Source of the DNA: Sporosarcina sp. P32b
Lineage (GTDB): Bacteria; Bacillota; Bacilli; Bacillales_A; Planococcaceae
NCBI RefSeq assembly: GCF_002743335.1
Contig: NZ_PDZB01000010.1
Location: forward strand, 1 to 64,000
DNA: 64,000 bases
Direction of reading: 5' to 3'
Part shown: positions 49,671-58,548 of the stretch, piece after piece
Numbering within the stretch: position 1 is the stretch's first letter
How the letters are laid out: each line of letters opens with the position of its first letter
Position numbers and translations under genes: made by a program
Notes under the pieces: model-generated
What the model was told of the DNA's origin: nothing
Seen by the model: the letters and a program-made list of their open reading frames with translations, nothing else
Database searches by the model: none

Positions 49671-49678
49671 TTAGTTTT

Positions 49679-50257
49679 TTATTCGTTTACTTTAACCATG
49701 GACGGTCGTAGTACACGCTCTTTAAGTTTATATCCTTTTTGCAGTTCTTCCAAAACAATTCCAGAATCTTTCTCTTCTTCATTGCCTGTCATCACTGCCT
49801 GATGGAAGTTCGGATCGAATTCTTGATCAAGTGCTTCAATTTCTTCGAGTCCGTCAGATTTTAAAGCTTCTACTAATGAACGGTAGACCATTTCCATCCC
49901 TGTTAAGAGGGCTTTCGTCTCTTCCTCTTTTGCTTCAACAGCAAGTGCACGTTCGAAGTTATCCAGTACAGGCAAAATATTCACCATAACGTTTTGTGCA
50001 CGGTATGTTTGTAACGTTTGATAGTCGAGTGAAGCTCGTCTTTTGACGTTTTCCATATCTGCTAATACGCGTAATCTTTTACCCTCTTCTTCTTCAAGAG
50101 CTTTCGTTAATTCATCTATTTTTTTCTCAAGTTCTTGTTCTGTAGTGAGCTCTTCGACGACTTCAACATCTAGCTGATCTGTCGCTTCGGTTTGCTCTTG
50201 CTCATTTTCGGAAAGATTTTCATCTAGTTGCTCTTCGAACTCTTGGTTTTCTTTCAC
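49679..50257 (-). CDS. grpE: Nucleotide exchange factor GrpE
   Basis: It exchanges ADP for ATP on DnaK. The 192-residue protein has a very acidic tail (Glu/Gln-rich first ~45 residues), a long dimeric coiled coil (~45-110) and a C-terminal beta domain with ending GYKLKERVLRPSMVKV. It uses a GTG start overlapping the hrcA stop by four bases (GTGA), giving translational coupling. Confidence 0.96.
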   Translation of the reverse strand: MKENQEFEEQLDENLSENEQEQTEATDQLDVEVVEELTTEQELEKKIDELTKALEEEEGKRLRVLADMENVKRRASLDYQTLQTYRAQNVMVNILPVLDNFERALAVEAKEEETKALLTGMEMVYRSLVEALKSDGLEEIEALDQEFDPNFHQAVMTGNEEEKDSGIVLEELQKGYKLKERVLRPSMVKVNE

Positions 50258-51309
50258 GTGTCTTGCCTCCCGTTCCCGTCTTTTCCGATCGTTAATCGAT
50301 GAAGTGCAGAAGATAAATCATTGCTTAATATATCAAGCAATGTAATGACCCTTCCGTAATCCATTCGCTTCGGACCGATAATTGCGATGGAACCTTCCAT
50401 ATTCTCTCCTGCCGAGTACGTGGAAGTAATCACGCTGTAGTCTTCCATTTCAATCACATTGTTTTCAGAACCTATACGAACTTGAATACCTTGTTCGTTT
50501 TTTTGGAAAAGCCCCATGGCAGGATTGCCTTTCTCTATCAGTTCAAAAAATGATTGCATCTTTTGGAAGTCGTGAAATTCCGGTTGTTTCCACATATTCA
50601 ATTTCCCGCCAAAATACAATCGCTCTTCCGGCTCCACTGCCATTGCTTGCTGCAAGGAGCTGAATAGTTGTTCAGCTTGGTGAATATGCTGTTCAAATAC
50701 ATGTTTCGCTTCGAGTTGCAATTTTTGCTGCAACTGCACAAGCGATGTGCCGATTAGGCGTTCATTTAAAATATTTACCGTCTTCTCAATTTCCGAAGCA
50801 GTGAGACCAGGTGGTACATCGAAAATCCGATTTTCCACATGTCCGTTATCGGTTACGATAATCGCCACTGCCCGTTGTTGATCGAGTGGAACAATAGAGA
50901 ATTTCTTGACGGCATGCGTTGATGTGTCAGGTCCAAGTAGGATCGACGTATAATTCGTCAAGTCAGAAAGAATGGTTGCGGATTTCCGAATTAATTCTTC
51001 CGACTCTCCCACTCTCTCCTGAAACACCGTACGCAACTGCAAGCTGTCCTCCAGGCCTAGAGCTTGTGGTTGCAATAAATGGTCCACAAAGAACCGATAG
51101 CCTTTTTCGGAAGGCACCCTTCCAGATGATGTGTGAGTTTTTTCTAAATAACCCATATCTTCCAGATCCGCCATGTCATTCCGAATGGTTGCCGAACTAA
51201 ATGGCGCTTCCGGCTTTTTCGACAGTTGTCTGGAACCAACCGGTTGAGCAGACTCGATGAAATCTTTCACTGTCAATTGTAGTATGAGCAATTGTCTGTT
51301 TGTCAACAT
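50254..51309 (-). CDS. hrcA: Heat-inducible transcription repressor HrcA
   Basis: It binds CIRCE and represses the dnaK operon, with GroEL modulating its activity. The 351-residue protein has an N-terminal winged helix (LTNRQLLILQLTVKDFIES, then SSATIRNDMADLEDMGYL, about 2-60) and a GAF-like sensor plus dimerisation domain. ATG 51309 is chosen for AGGAG spacing (eight bases) over two upstream starts. It is the first gene of the operon, with CIRCE in its leader. Confidence 0.96.
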   Translation of the reverse strand: MLTNRQLLILQLTVKDFIESAQPVGSRQLSKKPEAPFSSATIRNDMADLEDMGYLEKTHTSSGRVPSEKGYRFFVDHLLQPQALGLEDSLQLRTVFQERVGESEELIRKSATILSDLTNYTSILLGPDTSTHAVKKFSIVPLDQQRAVAIIVTDNGHVENRIFDVPPGLTASEIEKTVNILNERLIGTSLVQLQQKLQLEAKHVFEQHIHQAEQLFSSLQQAMAVEPEERLYFGGKLNMWKQPEFHDFQKMQSFFELIEKGNPAMGLFQKNEQGIQVRIGSENNVIEMEDYSVITSTYSAGENMEGSIAIIGPKRMDYGRVITLLDILSNDLSSALHRLTIGKDGNGRQDT

Positions 51310-51323
51310 GATCATCACTCCTG

Positions 51324-51350
51324 TTAGCACTCATTAACCCCGAGTGCTAA
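51324..51350. promoter_or_regulatory. CIRCE operator
   Basis: Perfect match to CIRCE: TTAGCACTC, nine bases, GAGTGCTAA. It lies at the very start of the hrcA transcript, between promoter and ribosome site. Confidence 0.98.
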
Positions 51351-51360
51351 TACTACTCAT

Positions 51361-51389
51361 AATTTATCAAATTCTATTTTATATGTCAA
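51361..51389 (-). promoter_or_regulatory. Sigma-A promoter of the hrcA-grpE-dnaK-dnaJ operon
   Basis: On the minus strand TTGACA, 17 bases, TAAATT, just upstream of CIRCE. Confidence 0.85.
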
Positions 51390-51399
51390 CGAATCAAAC

Positions 51400-52539
51400 T
51401 CAATCTCCTAATAAAAATTCCTGAAATACTGTATTCCCTTGAAATACACCTTTTCTAGTCAAACGAAGATGGTCCCCATCGATTTGTAGAAGCCCTTGCT
51501 GCTGCAATTTTTCTATCGGGGTGCCAAAAACTGTATGAATCGGCCGCTCGAATTTCTGCTCGAATTCTTTCATCGAAACCCCTTCGATGATTCGTAAGCC
51601 GAGAAACATTTCTTCTTCCATCGATTCAGCCAGAGTTACGTCATGTACTTCTTTACGAGGTAACTTCCCTTCCTCCAATAGATTAATGTAATGTGTCAAC
51701 GGCCCGACATTCGCATAACGCTCTTTGCCGATATAACCGTGGGCACCTGCACCTATGCCTGCATAATGAGAGTTTTCCCAATAAATCAGGTTATGAAACG
51801 AAGGATAACCAGGTTTAGCAAAATTACTAATTTCATATTGATCGCGACCTGCCGCATTCATGCGATCGATTACCATCGAGAACATTTCTGCTTCAATGTC
51901 TTCTCCAGGCAATGGCAACTTTCCTTTGACCATTCGATTATAAAAGACGGTTTTCGGTTCCACAATCAATGAATAAGCCGAGTAATGGGGGAGATCAAGC
52001 GCTAATGCCCGATTGATGGTCTCTTCCCATTCTCTTACTGTCTGAGTAGGTAAGCTGTACATTAAATCGATGCTAATGTTTTCGAAGCCGACTTTACGCG
52101 CAGCCTTAATGACGTTCTCCACGTCTTCATTGGAATGCGTACGCCCAATTTGTTTCAGTAGACGTTCGTTGAAAGTCTGCACGCCAATTGACAAGCGATT
52201 AACGCCTTTTTCCTTCAATATAGAAAGTTGTCCTTCCGATAAATCATCAGGGTTCGCTTCTGTCGTGAATTCCTTTAATGCTGTGACATCGATATACTCT
52301 GAAACAATTGTCAACAACCGGTCAAGCTGAGGAACATTGAGTGCTGTAGGTGTACCACCACCTAAAAACACAGTTTCCACTTCATCAAATGAATAACCGG
52401 CTTCTTTCATATAATAAAACTCTTTGCCGATCGATTCGATGTATTGATCGACAGGTTGATTTTTAAGAAATACTTTATTGAAATCACAATAATGACAAAT
52501 TTGCTGGCAAAACGGTATATGGATATACACTCCCCGCAT
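51400..52539 (-). CDS. hemW: Heme chaperone HemW (HemN-like radical SAM protein)
   Basis: The 379-residue protein has the radical-SAM cluster motif HIPFCQQICHYCDF (about 7-20), the SAM-binding GGGTP (about 61-65) and a C-terminal HemN-type domain. HemW proteins bind heme and deliver it. They lack coproporphyrinogen oxidase activity, and unlike HemN have a CxxxCxxC with aromatic-Cys-Asp rather than an extra Cys. Position after lepA matches the Bacillus gene once called hemN/yqeR. Confidence 0.93.
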   Translation of the reverse strand: MRGVYIHIPFCQQICHYCDFNKVFLKNQPVDQYIESIGKEFYYMKEAGYSFDEVETVFLGGGTPTALNVPQLDRLLTIVSEYIDVTALKEFTTEANPDDLSEGQLSILKEKGVNRLSIGVQTFNERLLKQIGRTHSNEDVENVIKAARKVGFENISIDLMYSLPTQTVREWEETINRALALDLPHYSAYSLIVEPKTVFYNRMVKGKLPLPGEDIEAEMFSMVIDRMNAAGRDQYEISNFAKPGYPSFHNLIYWENSHYAGIGAGAHGYIGKERYANVGPLTHYINLLEEGKLPRKEVHDVTLAESMEEEMFLGLRIIEGVSMKEFEQKFERPIHTVFGTPIEKLQQQGLLQIDGDHLRLTRKGVFQGNTVFQEFLLGD

Positions 52540-52570
52540 GCTGTCACATCCTTTTTAAGTATGTAAACGG

Positions 52571-52598
52571 CAAAAAGAGGGCGGTTTGCCCCCTTTTC
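52571..52598 (-). terminator. Terminator of lepA
   Basis: Stem AAAAGAGGGC with GCCCCCTTTT (one mismatch), loop GGTTT, then TTTTT on the minus strand. Confidence 0.75.
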
Positions 52599-52609
52599 AC
52601 TGAATTTAA

Positions 52610-54433
52610 TTAATCTTCATCCATCTTCAAAACAGCCATGAATGCTTCTTGTGGAACTTCCACCGAACCAACTTGCTTCATCTTTTTCTTACCTTCTTTT
52701 TGTTTCTCAAGCAATTTACGTTTACGGGAAATATCTCCGCCGTAACATTTTGCTAAAACGTTTTTACCCATTGATTTAATAGTAGACCGTGCAACGATTT
52801 TTTGACCGATTGCCGCTTGGACAGGAACCTCAAACTGTTGTCTTGGAATTAACGATTTCAGTTTTTCAACGATTGCCTTGCCGCGTTCATAGCTAAAGTC
52901 ATTGTGCACGATAAAGCTCAGCGCATCCACATTTTCGCCGTTTAGCAAAATGTCCATTTTTACGAGTTTCGAGCGCTTATAGCCAATCAATTCATAATCC
53001 AGTGACGCGTATCCTTTTGTACTGGACTTCAATTGGTCAAAGAAGTCATAGACGATTTCAGCTAACGGCAGTTCATAGATGATATTGACACGTGATGCGT
53101 CCATATAATCCATTGTCATAAAATCTCCACGTTTACGCTGACAAAGCTCCATGACAGATCCAACGTAATCATTCGGTACCATGATGGAAGCTTTAACATA
53201 TGGCTCTTCCACAAAGTCTACTTTTTGCGCACTAGGCATCATCGATGGATTATCTACACTCATCGTTGAACCATCCGTTAAGTTTACTTTATAAATAACA
53301 CTCGGTGCTGTCGTGATCAAGTCAATATTGAACTCACGTTCGATCCGCTCCTGAATGATTTCCATATGCAACAGGCCAAGGAAGCCACAACGGTAACCAA
53401 AGCCAAGCGCTTGGGATGTCTCTGGCTCATATTCAAGTGCAGAGTCATTCAATTCCAGCTTTTCAAGTGCTTCCCGCAAATCGTTGTATTTAGATGTATC
53501 GATTGGATACAATCCGCAGAACACCATCGGATTCATACGACGGTAACCTGGTAATGCTTCCTCTGCAGGATCATTGACAAGTGTTATCGTATCCCCTACT
53601 TGTGTATCGCCTACCGTTTTAATGGAAGCAGATAAGAATCCTACATCGCCTACAGTCAATTCGTCACGTGGAGAAATACCTGGAGTGAAGACACCTATTT
53701 CTAGTACTTCAAATTCTTTACCCGTTGCCATCATGCGAATCATATCGCCAGGCTTTACTCTTCCTTCTACGATACGGATATTGACAATGACCCCTTTATA
53801 TTGATCATAATGGGAGTCAAAGATCAGCGCTTTTAGTGGCGCTTCCGGATCTCCTTGAGGTGCCGGAACTTTTTCTACGATCTGTTCCAAGATTTCATCA
53901 ATCCCAATTCCAGATTTCGCAGAAGCTAAAACTGCTTCAGATGCATCTAAACCGATGACATCTTCAATTTCTTTTTTCACACGATCTGGATCTGCTGCTG
54001 GAAGATCGATTTTATTAATAACAGGTAATATTTCCAAATCATTGTCTAGCGCCAGATAGACGTTTGCTAATGTTTGCGCTTCGATGCCTTGCGCCGAATC
54101 CACGACAAGAATAGCACCTTCACAAGCCGCTAAACTTCTCGATACTTCATATGTGAAGTCGACGTGTCCTGGTGTATCAATCAAGTGTAACGTGTAGTCT
54201 TCACCATTTTTTGCCGTATATACTAATTGAACGGCATTCAGTTTAATGGTGATTCCGCGTTCACGTTCTAGGTCCATCGAATCCAATGATTGTGATTTCA
54301 TATTACGTGTTTTCACTATTTCCGTCTTTTCTAAAATTCGATCAGCCAGCGTTGATTTACCGTGGTCGATATGGGCAATGATAGAAAAATTTCGGATGTT
54401 TTTTTGACGTGCTGCTCTCTGCTCTTGATTCAT
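52610..54433 (-). CDS. lepA: Elongation factor 4
   Basis: A translational GTPase of 607 residues that can back-translocate ribosomes. It has G1 AHIDHGKST (about 19-27), G3 DTPGHVDF (about 84-91), G4 [10 protein letters not shown] (about 138-147), EF-G-like domains and the LepA-specific C-terminal domain ending [18 protein letters not shown] 54433 is preferred over the adjacent GTG 54436, given AGGAG spacing. It lies between spoIIP and hemW; yqxA, found next to lepA in B. subtilis, is absent. Confidence 0.97.
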   Translation of the reverse strand: MNQEQRAARQKNIRNFSIIAHIDHGKSTLADRILEKTEIVKTRNMKSQSLDSMDLERERGITIKLNAVQLVYTAKNGEDYTLHLIDTPGHVDFTYEVSRSLAACEGAILVVDSAQGIEAQTLANVYLALDNDLEILPVINKIDLPAADPDRVKKEIEDVIGLDASEAVLASAKSGIGIDEILEQIVEKVPAPQGDPEAPLKALIFDSHYDQYKGVIVNIRIVEGRVKPGDMIRMMATGKEFEVLEIGVFTPGISPRDELTVGDVGFLSASIKTVGDTQVGDTITLVNDPAEEALPGYRRMNPMVFCGLYPIDTSKYNDLREALEKLELNDSALEYEPETSQALGFGYRCGFLGLLHMEIIQERIEREFNIDLITTAPSVIYKVNLTDGSTMSVDNPSMMPSAQKVDFVEEPYVKASIMVPNDYVGSVMELCQRKRGDFMTMDYMDASRVNIIYELPLAEIVYDFFDQLKSSTKGYASLDYELIGYKRSKLVKMDILLNGENVDALSFIVHNDFSYERGKAIVEKLKSLIPRQQFEVPVQAAIGQKIVARSTIKSMGKNVLAKCYGGDISRKRKLLEKQKEGKKKMKQVGSVEVPQEAFMAVLKMDED

Positions 54434-54516
54434 CACTGTTCACTCCTACATGTACGTACCTATTTAAGCTACTTGAATTATAGCAGTGAACGGTTCAGAC
54501 TTCAATATTTGAAAGA

Positions 54517-55317
54517 TTATTGCACGATCATCATTGCGGAAATAGATTCACCAACGACAGATATCGTTTGATTGATCTCCATTTCCGTATTACCCACCCC
54601 ACCCATTTCGATTAATATGATGCTCGTATTTAAATCTTGATTGTATTTACCATCTACTCCACGGCCACCTTTGATAATGATTTCCCGTGTAATCCCAGGC
54701 ACTAATTTTTCCATCTCATTTTTCAATTGCTTTGCTTTGGCCAGATTCCGTTCGTAATACGGATGGTCTCTTCCAATGACGAATGCCACTTTTGCATAGC
54801 GTTGACCCGCGTGTGTAATCGTCGTTTTGGAAGGACCTAGCGAATCTCTGTGCATGTCGATGACTAAATCATAAGACTGCTCATTAACCTTTTTTTCTAC
54901 ATACGGCCTGATCGCAGCATACGAGCGATGATACGGTATCTTCTGTTGTTGCATGATTTTCACAATATCGATATCGAGCTGTTCTGCCGCAAGGCCATGT
55001 GAAATTAAATTCTCTTTTAGCCGCTCGCCCACTTTTAAAATATTCTCTGAATGGTGAGATACCGCTACTTTTCCGTTCGCTGCTTTCGTAATAGGTTCAT
55101 ACGCTTCATGTGAGTGAGTCGAATAAATCAACACACTCCCTTCTGTTTTCGGACGAATATCTTCTTCCAATACATTGGATGCGTAGACTATTGTGCTTGG
55201 TTCCTTTAACGAGAGGGCAGTGGGGATGGTCGGCTGTTTGGGAATATACTGCAGAACGACAGGAAAGATGAACAATACAAAGATTACGCTCATCCAGATT
55301 TGCATAGTTTTTTTCAT
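54517..55317 (-). CDS. spoIIP: Stage II sporulation protein P (SpoIIP)
   Basis: A peptidoglycan amidase/endopeptidase that drives engulfment with SpoIID and SpoIIM. The 266-residue protein has one N-terminal membrane helix (about 5-23) and an extracellular amidase-3-like domain with YSTHSHEAYEP (about 64-74), DMHRDS (about 155-160) and a C-terminal EMGGVGNTEMEI motif with a metal-binding Glu. ATG 55317 is set by GGAGGG. It is shorter than B. subtilis SpoIIP (about 400) because the stalk between the helix and the catalytic domain is short. Confidence 0.93.
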   Translation of the reverse strand: MKKTMQIWMSVIFVLFIFPVVLQYIPKQPTIPTALSLKEPSTIVYASNVLEEDIRPKTEGSVLIYSTHSHEAYEPITKAANGKVAVSHHSENILKVGERLKENLISHGLAAEQLDIDIVKIMQQQKIPYHRSYAAIRPYVEKKVNEQSYDLVIDMHRDSLGPSKTTITHAGQRYAKVAFVIGRDHPYYERNLAKAKQLKNEMEKLVPGITREIIIKGGRGVDGKYNQDLNTSIILIEMGGVGNTEMEINQTISVVGESISAMMIVQ

Positions 55318-55370
55318 AGTAATCCCTCCATCTTCCACACTATGCGGAAGAAAAAAGGTCAATGACTAGT

Positions 55371-56408
55371 TCATGTATTTACTTTATGAATCCAGCTAAT
55401 TAATGAAGTCGACAATGCAGTTGCGTAGTTCGCTACCCATGAATCAATTTCTTTTGGAGATATAAATGTCGACAATTCTTGATTGGTCAGTACTTCTTCA
55501 AATAATTGGATTCTTTCTTCATGCGTCCAGGATGACCAATCGCCGAATATAGGGCCCAGCGCTGTGCGATCCGCATCTTTAGTTATGCGTTGTGGAAAAC
55601 GTCCCGTTGAAAGTTTAGACGAAGGCATACCCTCTTCTTCTATTTTCGCTGCGATATAGCCGAACATCGTGTCAATAGCATCCGCCACCAGTACAGGACC
55701 GTCCACAACCGTTGGCACACCTATTGCAATGACCGGGATACCGAGACTTTTCTCCGATAACTCTTTGCGGCTGTTCCCTACACCTGAGCCTGGATGAATG
55801 CCTGTATCTGTCAGCTGAACCGTGCGGCAAAGCCTTGCACTACTCCTCGCGGCAAGCGCATCAACGACGAGCAATAGATCGGGCTTACTTTGATCGACGA
55901 TTGCTTTGACGAAGGAAGCCGTTTCCAAACCGGTCTGAATAGTTACACCCGGTGCATAAACCATCACACCACTCTCATCCGCTTCGTAATAATCCGGTAT
56001 TACCTCTTTCACGTAATCCATCACGGCGGGTCCAACAGCGTCTGGCGTAATCTCTCGGTTGCCGAGACCAACGCATAATACTTTTTTTACGCCGCCCGGT
56101 AAATTCTCTTTTATTAATGTGTCCATTTTTTCGACGACAAGTTCACATAACGCTTGAAGCTCTTCGATTTCGTGAACAGCAAGTGTCGGAATCGTTAGCG
56201 TAATATATGTACCTTTCGCTTTTCCGATTTCTTCTTCACCTTCTGCCGTTACTTTTACAGTTGTCGCCTTAATTCGACCAATTGTTTGTTCTTCGACACG
56301 TATTCCGGACATTTTTTTCAATTTCTTTTCTTCTGACTCTGTCTGATGCCTGACAAATTCGTCACTTTCATCGATTAAATCCGTACGAAAGTAGTTGATT
56401 TCGCTCAT
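55371..56408 (-). CDS. gpr: Spore germination protease
   Basis: It degrades small acid-soluble spore proteins during germination. The 345-residue protein begins MSEINYFRTDLIDESDEF; the family is made as a zymogen and a short N-terminal propeptide is removed. The conserved body includes CVGLGNREITPDAVGP (about 110-125), HPGSGVGNSRKELSE and IGVPTVVDGPVLVADAIDTM (about 225-245). ATG 56408 follows GAGGTGA. A sigma-G-like element (GAATA ... CAAACTT) may lie near 56430-56455 on the minus strand; this is weak. Confidence 0.95.
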   Translation of the reverse strand: MSEINYFRTDLIDESDEFVRHQTESEEKKLKKMSGIRVEEQTIGRIKATTVKVTAEGEEEIGKAKGTYITLTIPTLAVHEIEELQALCELVVEKMDTLIKENLPGGVKKVLCVGLGNREITPDAVGPAVMDYVKEVIPDYYEADESGVMVYAPGVTIQTGLETASFVKAIVDQSKPDLLLVVDALAARSSARLCRTVQLTDTGIHPGSGVGNSRKELSEKSLGIPVIAIGVPTVVDGPVLVADAIDTMFGYIAAKIEEEGMPSSKLSTGRFPQRITKDADRTALGPIFGDWSSWTHEERIQLFEEVLTNQELSTFISPKEIDSWVANYATALSTSLISWIHKVNT

Positions 56409-56498
56409 TTTCTTCACCTCTACTAGCAAGTTTGTGCATTTTACCGGCGTTTATTCTGGAATTGTTTGCTGTAAAGTTGAATCGCTTTACTTTTTTTC

Positions 56499-56527
56499 TT
56501 GCAATCTGTCTGTAGCTTTGTTAAAAT
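56499..56527 (+). promoter_or_regulatory. Sigma-A promoter of rpsT
   Basis: TTGCAA, 17 bases, TAAAAT, giving a ~70-base leader before rpsT. Confidence 0.65.
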
Positions 56528-56602
56528 TATGCTTGTTGTAAAGAGATGTCCGGATGATTGTGGAAACACTCTTGCCTTACCTGAAAGCTGGAGGTGAATG
56601 AA

Positions 56603-56854
56603 ATGCCAAACATTAAAGGTGCTATCAAACGCGTGAAACAAAGTGCTGCTGCGAACGAGCAAAACTCTAACGTAAAAGCTTCTATGCGTACTGCTATCCG
56701 TAAAGCGGATGCGGCTCTTATGAATAACGAAGAGAACGCTGAAGAACTTTTGAGAAATGCTGTGAAACAATTGGATACTGCTGCCCGTAAAGGTCTTATC
56801 CCAAGAAACACTGCTGCTCGCCAAAAATCACGTCTAACTAAAAAAGCTCAATAA
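56603..56854 (+). CDS. rpsT: 30S ribosomal protein S20
   Basis: The 83-residue basic helical protein MPNIKGAIKRVKQ and onward, ending RQKSRLTKKAQ, is S20, a primary 16S rRNA-binding protein. GGAGGTG lies six bases before ATG 56603. It is the only rightward gene between gpr and holA and has its own promoter and terminator, as in B. subtilis. Confidence 0.97.
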   Translation: MPNIKGAIKRVKQSAAANEQNSNVKASMRTAIRKADAALMNNEENAEELLRNAVKQLDTAARKGLIPRNTAARQKSRLTKKAQ

Positions 56855-56864
56855 TGATATGTTA

Positions 56865-56897
56865 AAAGACTGCCTCCTCGTGACGGCAGTCTTTTTT
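56865..56897. terminator. Terminator of rpsT (and possibly holA)
   Basis: Perfect 10-bp stem AAAGACTGCC with GGCAGTCTTT followed by seven T residues on the plus strand. A short T run also exists on the minus strand. Confidence 0.92.
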
Positions 56898-56904
56898 TGC
56901 GTTC

Positions 56905-57912
56905 TTATAGACCATTCATTAAAAATAATTCCAATTTACGCTGGCGATTACCACTCGTAGTTTTAAGTTGCAGATCAATCGTTGCCAAATCATCCAATGC
57001 TTTTAGCAACACTTGCAAAGGCGGAAGCTGTCGCTGCATCATCAATTTAACACGATATGGATGGATTCGTAGCGTTGTGGCAATTTGTTGTTGTTGATAG
57101 CCTTTTTTCCGTAAATTTGTCACGTGTATCATTAAACGGACTTGACTCGCTATGAGTGACGCTAGCATGATCGGCTCTTCTCCATTGCGTAATAAATCAT
57201 GGTAGACAGTGATTGATTCCGCCCGTTTATTATTGACGAATGAATCCGTTAGGCGGAATACATCCATCTCAGGTGTCCTGGTCACCAGTTGCTCAATAAC
57301 AGCAGTATCCACAATGCCATTAAACGCTAAGTAGCCAGCGAGCTTGTCCACTTCCGTAGCCAATGTGAGTAAGTCGGTTCCAGATATCTCCATAAGAAAT
57401 TCGGCGGTCTTTTTATCAAACTCAATTCCTTTATCCTTACCTTGCTGCATTATCCACGTAGATACATCTTGCCCTTGCAAAGCAACGGCTTCTACAACGA
57501 CTGCATGCTTTTTTATTTTCTTCGTTATTTTCTTCCGCGCATCTAATTTTTCATATGGGGCCACAAATACTACGGTAGCAGTAGGCGATGGGTTTTCCAG
57601 CCATTGTTCCAACATTTCTAGTTGATGGTTCTGCTTTTCCTTTGAATGATCCGTCGCTTTCAAGAATGAACAATTTTTTGCGACGATTAATTTATGGTCG
57701 ACTAAAAATGGAAATTCATTCGCCACTTCGAGTACAGCCTGAATTGGAATTTCTTCTAAATCAAAACGATTCACTTCTGATGATGTCATACCAGGGATTG
57801 CTTTGATTAATTTTTTGATCGTTTCATCAAGTAAGTGTTGCTCTGTGCCTGTTAGTAGATAAACTGGCTGCACATCACCTTTTTCAATTTGACTCCAAAT
57901 TTTTGTAACCAT
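56905..57912 (-). CDS. holA: DNA polymerase III delta subunit
   Basis: The clamp-loader subunit that opens the beta clamp. The 335-residue protein begins with a RuvA/AAA-like fold (VYLLTGTEQHLLDETI). It has the P-loop-less domain and a C-terminal collar domain with FRLTDSFVNNKRAESITVYHDL. ATG 57912 follows GAGGTGGA. A longer GTG start (57921) would overlap that ribosome site. In B. subtilis the gene is yqeN, also beside rpsT. Confidence 0.92.
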   Translation of the reverse strand: MVTKIWSQIEKGDVQPVYLLTGTEQHLLDETIKKLIKAIPGMTSSEVNRFDLEEIPIQAVLEVANEFPFLVDHKLIVAKNCSFLKATDHSKEKQNHQLEMLEQWLENPSPTATVVFVAPYEKLDARKKITKKIKKHAVVVEAVALQGQDVSTWIMQQGKDKGIEFDKKTAEFLMEISGTDLLTLATEVDKLAGYLAFNGIVDTAVIEQLVTRTPEMDVFRLTDSFVNNKRAESITVYHDLLRNGEEPIMLASLIASQVRLMIHVTNLRKKGYQQQQIATTLRIHPYRVKLMMQRQLPPLQVLLKALDDLATIDLQLKTTSGNRQRKLELFLMNGL

Positions 57913-57937
57913 TTTCTCCACCTCAATTACCGATTGC

Positions 57938-57967
57938 TTGCTATTAAAAACCTGTGATAACTATACA
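57938..57967 (+). promoter_or_regulatory. Putative promoter of the 54-codon gene
   Basis: TTGCTA, 18 bases, TATACA, about 50 bases before the small gene's ATG. Confidence 0.45.
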
Positions 57968-58016
57968 TGAAAATCAATCATTTCTCCATACTAGCAAGTA
58001 AAGGAGGTTTATATTG

Positions 58017-58181
58017 ATGAAAAAATCTAATCGTTTGGACGTAAATTCACGTAAAAAATTGAAATCTGAGGAGAAAGAAGAAATATCACTAGAGTTAACA
58101 GAGCTTGATCATTTAGCACCGAAGCAGGAACCGATGACACCGAACCATCGAGAGACGGCGGAAAAGGACAAATACTATTAA
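58017..58181 (+). CDS. Small hydrophilic protein of unknown function (54 residues)
   Basis: ATG 58017 follows a strong AAAGGAGG at ideal spacing. The product is highly charged: a basic N-terminal third (MKKSNRLDVNSRKKLK) then an acidic stretch (SEEKEEISLELTELDH) and a Pro/Lys tail ending DKYY. No membrane segment, Cys or known domain is seen. It lies between holA (divergent) and yqzM, with a promoter-like element upstream and a strong hairpin just downstream. It is likely real because of the ribosome site and its place, but no family was recognised; a small spore or ribosome-associated protein is possible. Confidence 0.6.
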   Translation: MKKSNRLDVNSRKKLKSEEKEEISLELTELDHLAPKQEPMTPNHRETAEKDKYY

Positions 58182-58190
58182 TTCTACACG

Positions 58191-58225
58191 ACGAGGCGGA
58201 ATTTGCGATGCGCAACTCCGCTCGT
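58191..58225 (+). other. Strong hairpin downstream of the 54-codon gene
   Basis: Arms ACGAGGCGGAATTTGCG and CGCAACTCCGCTCGT pair over 14 bases with small bulges and an ATG loop. No T run follows, so it is a weak terminator or an mRNA 3' stabiliser. Confidence 0.5.
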
Positions 58226-58354
58226 ATAACTTATAAGGCACGGACTCTATGAACAAATTGTGTCAACGTATGTGACAACTCCTAAAAACTGCGATTTTAA
58301 TGGATTTTTCTTTCACTTTCATCTATACTTAGTATGGAATTAGGAGGTGTAGCA

Positions 58355-58489
58355 ATGAATGAATTTGAACATGATGTCCAGTCCAAACGTAATGATGCGA
58401 TTGACAGCGGCATCGGCTTTATAGTAGCGTTTATCGGTTTTTCTGCAATTTTTGTTGTTGCTACGATCATCGATATCGTCGCTCTCTAA
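58355..58489 (+). CDS. yqzM: YqzM family small membrane protein
   Basis: The 44-residue protein MNEFEHDVQSKRNDAIDSGI then one membrane helix (about 21-43) matches the conserved Bacillales YqzM family by sequence and by position next to comEC. AGGAGGTG stands just before the ATG. The function is unknown. It was too short for many ORF callers. Confidence 0.85.
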   Translation: MNEFEHDVQSKRNDAIDSGIGFIVAFIGFSAIFVVATIIDIVAL

Positions 58490-58506
58490 TCAACTGTTGT
58501 ATAAAA

Positions 58507-58543
58507 TAGACACATCCACCACATTGGTGGATGTGTCTATTTG
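58507..58543. terminator. Bidirectional terminator between yqzM and comEC
   Basis: Perfect 12-bp stem GACACATCCACC with GGTGGATGTGTC, loop ACATT, with T-rich flanks on both sides. Confidence 0.9.
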
Positions 58544-58548
58544 TTTTT

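Noticed and set aside
56430-56455. Possible sigma-G promoter of gpr
   Set aside because: Both elements are degenerate, so it is mentioned only in the gpr entry.
56441-56824. 127-codon frame on the minus strand opposite rpsT
   Set aside because: It covers rpsT and its promoter; codon pattern is that of the complement of a highly expressed ribosomal gene.
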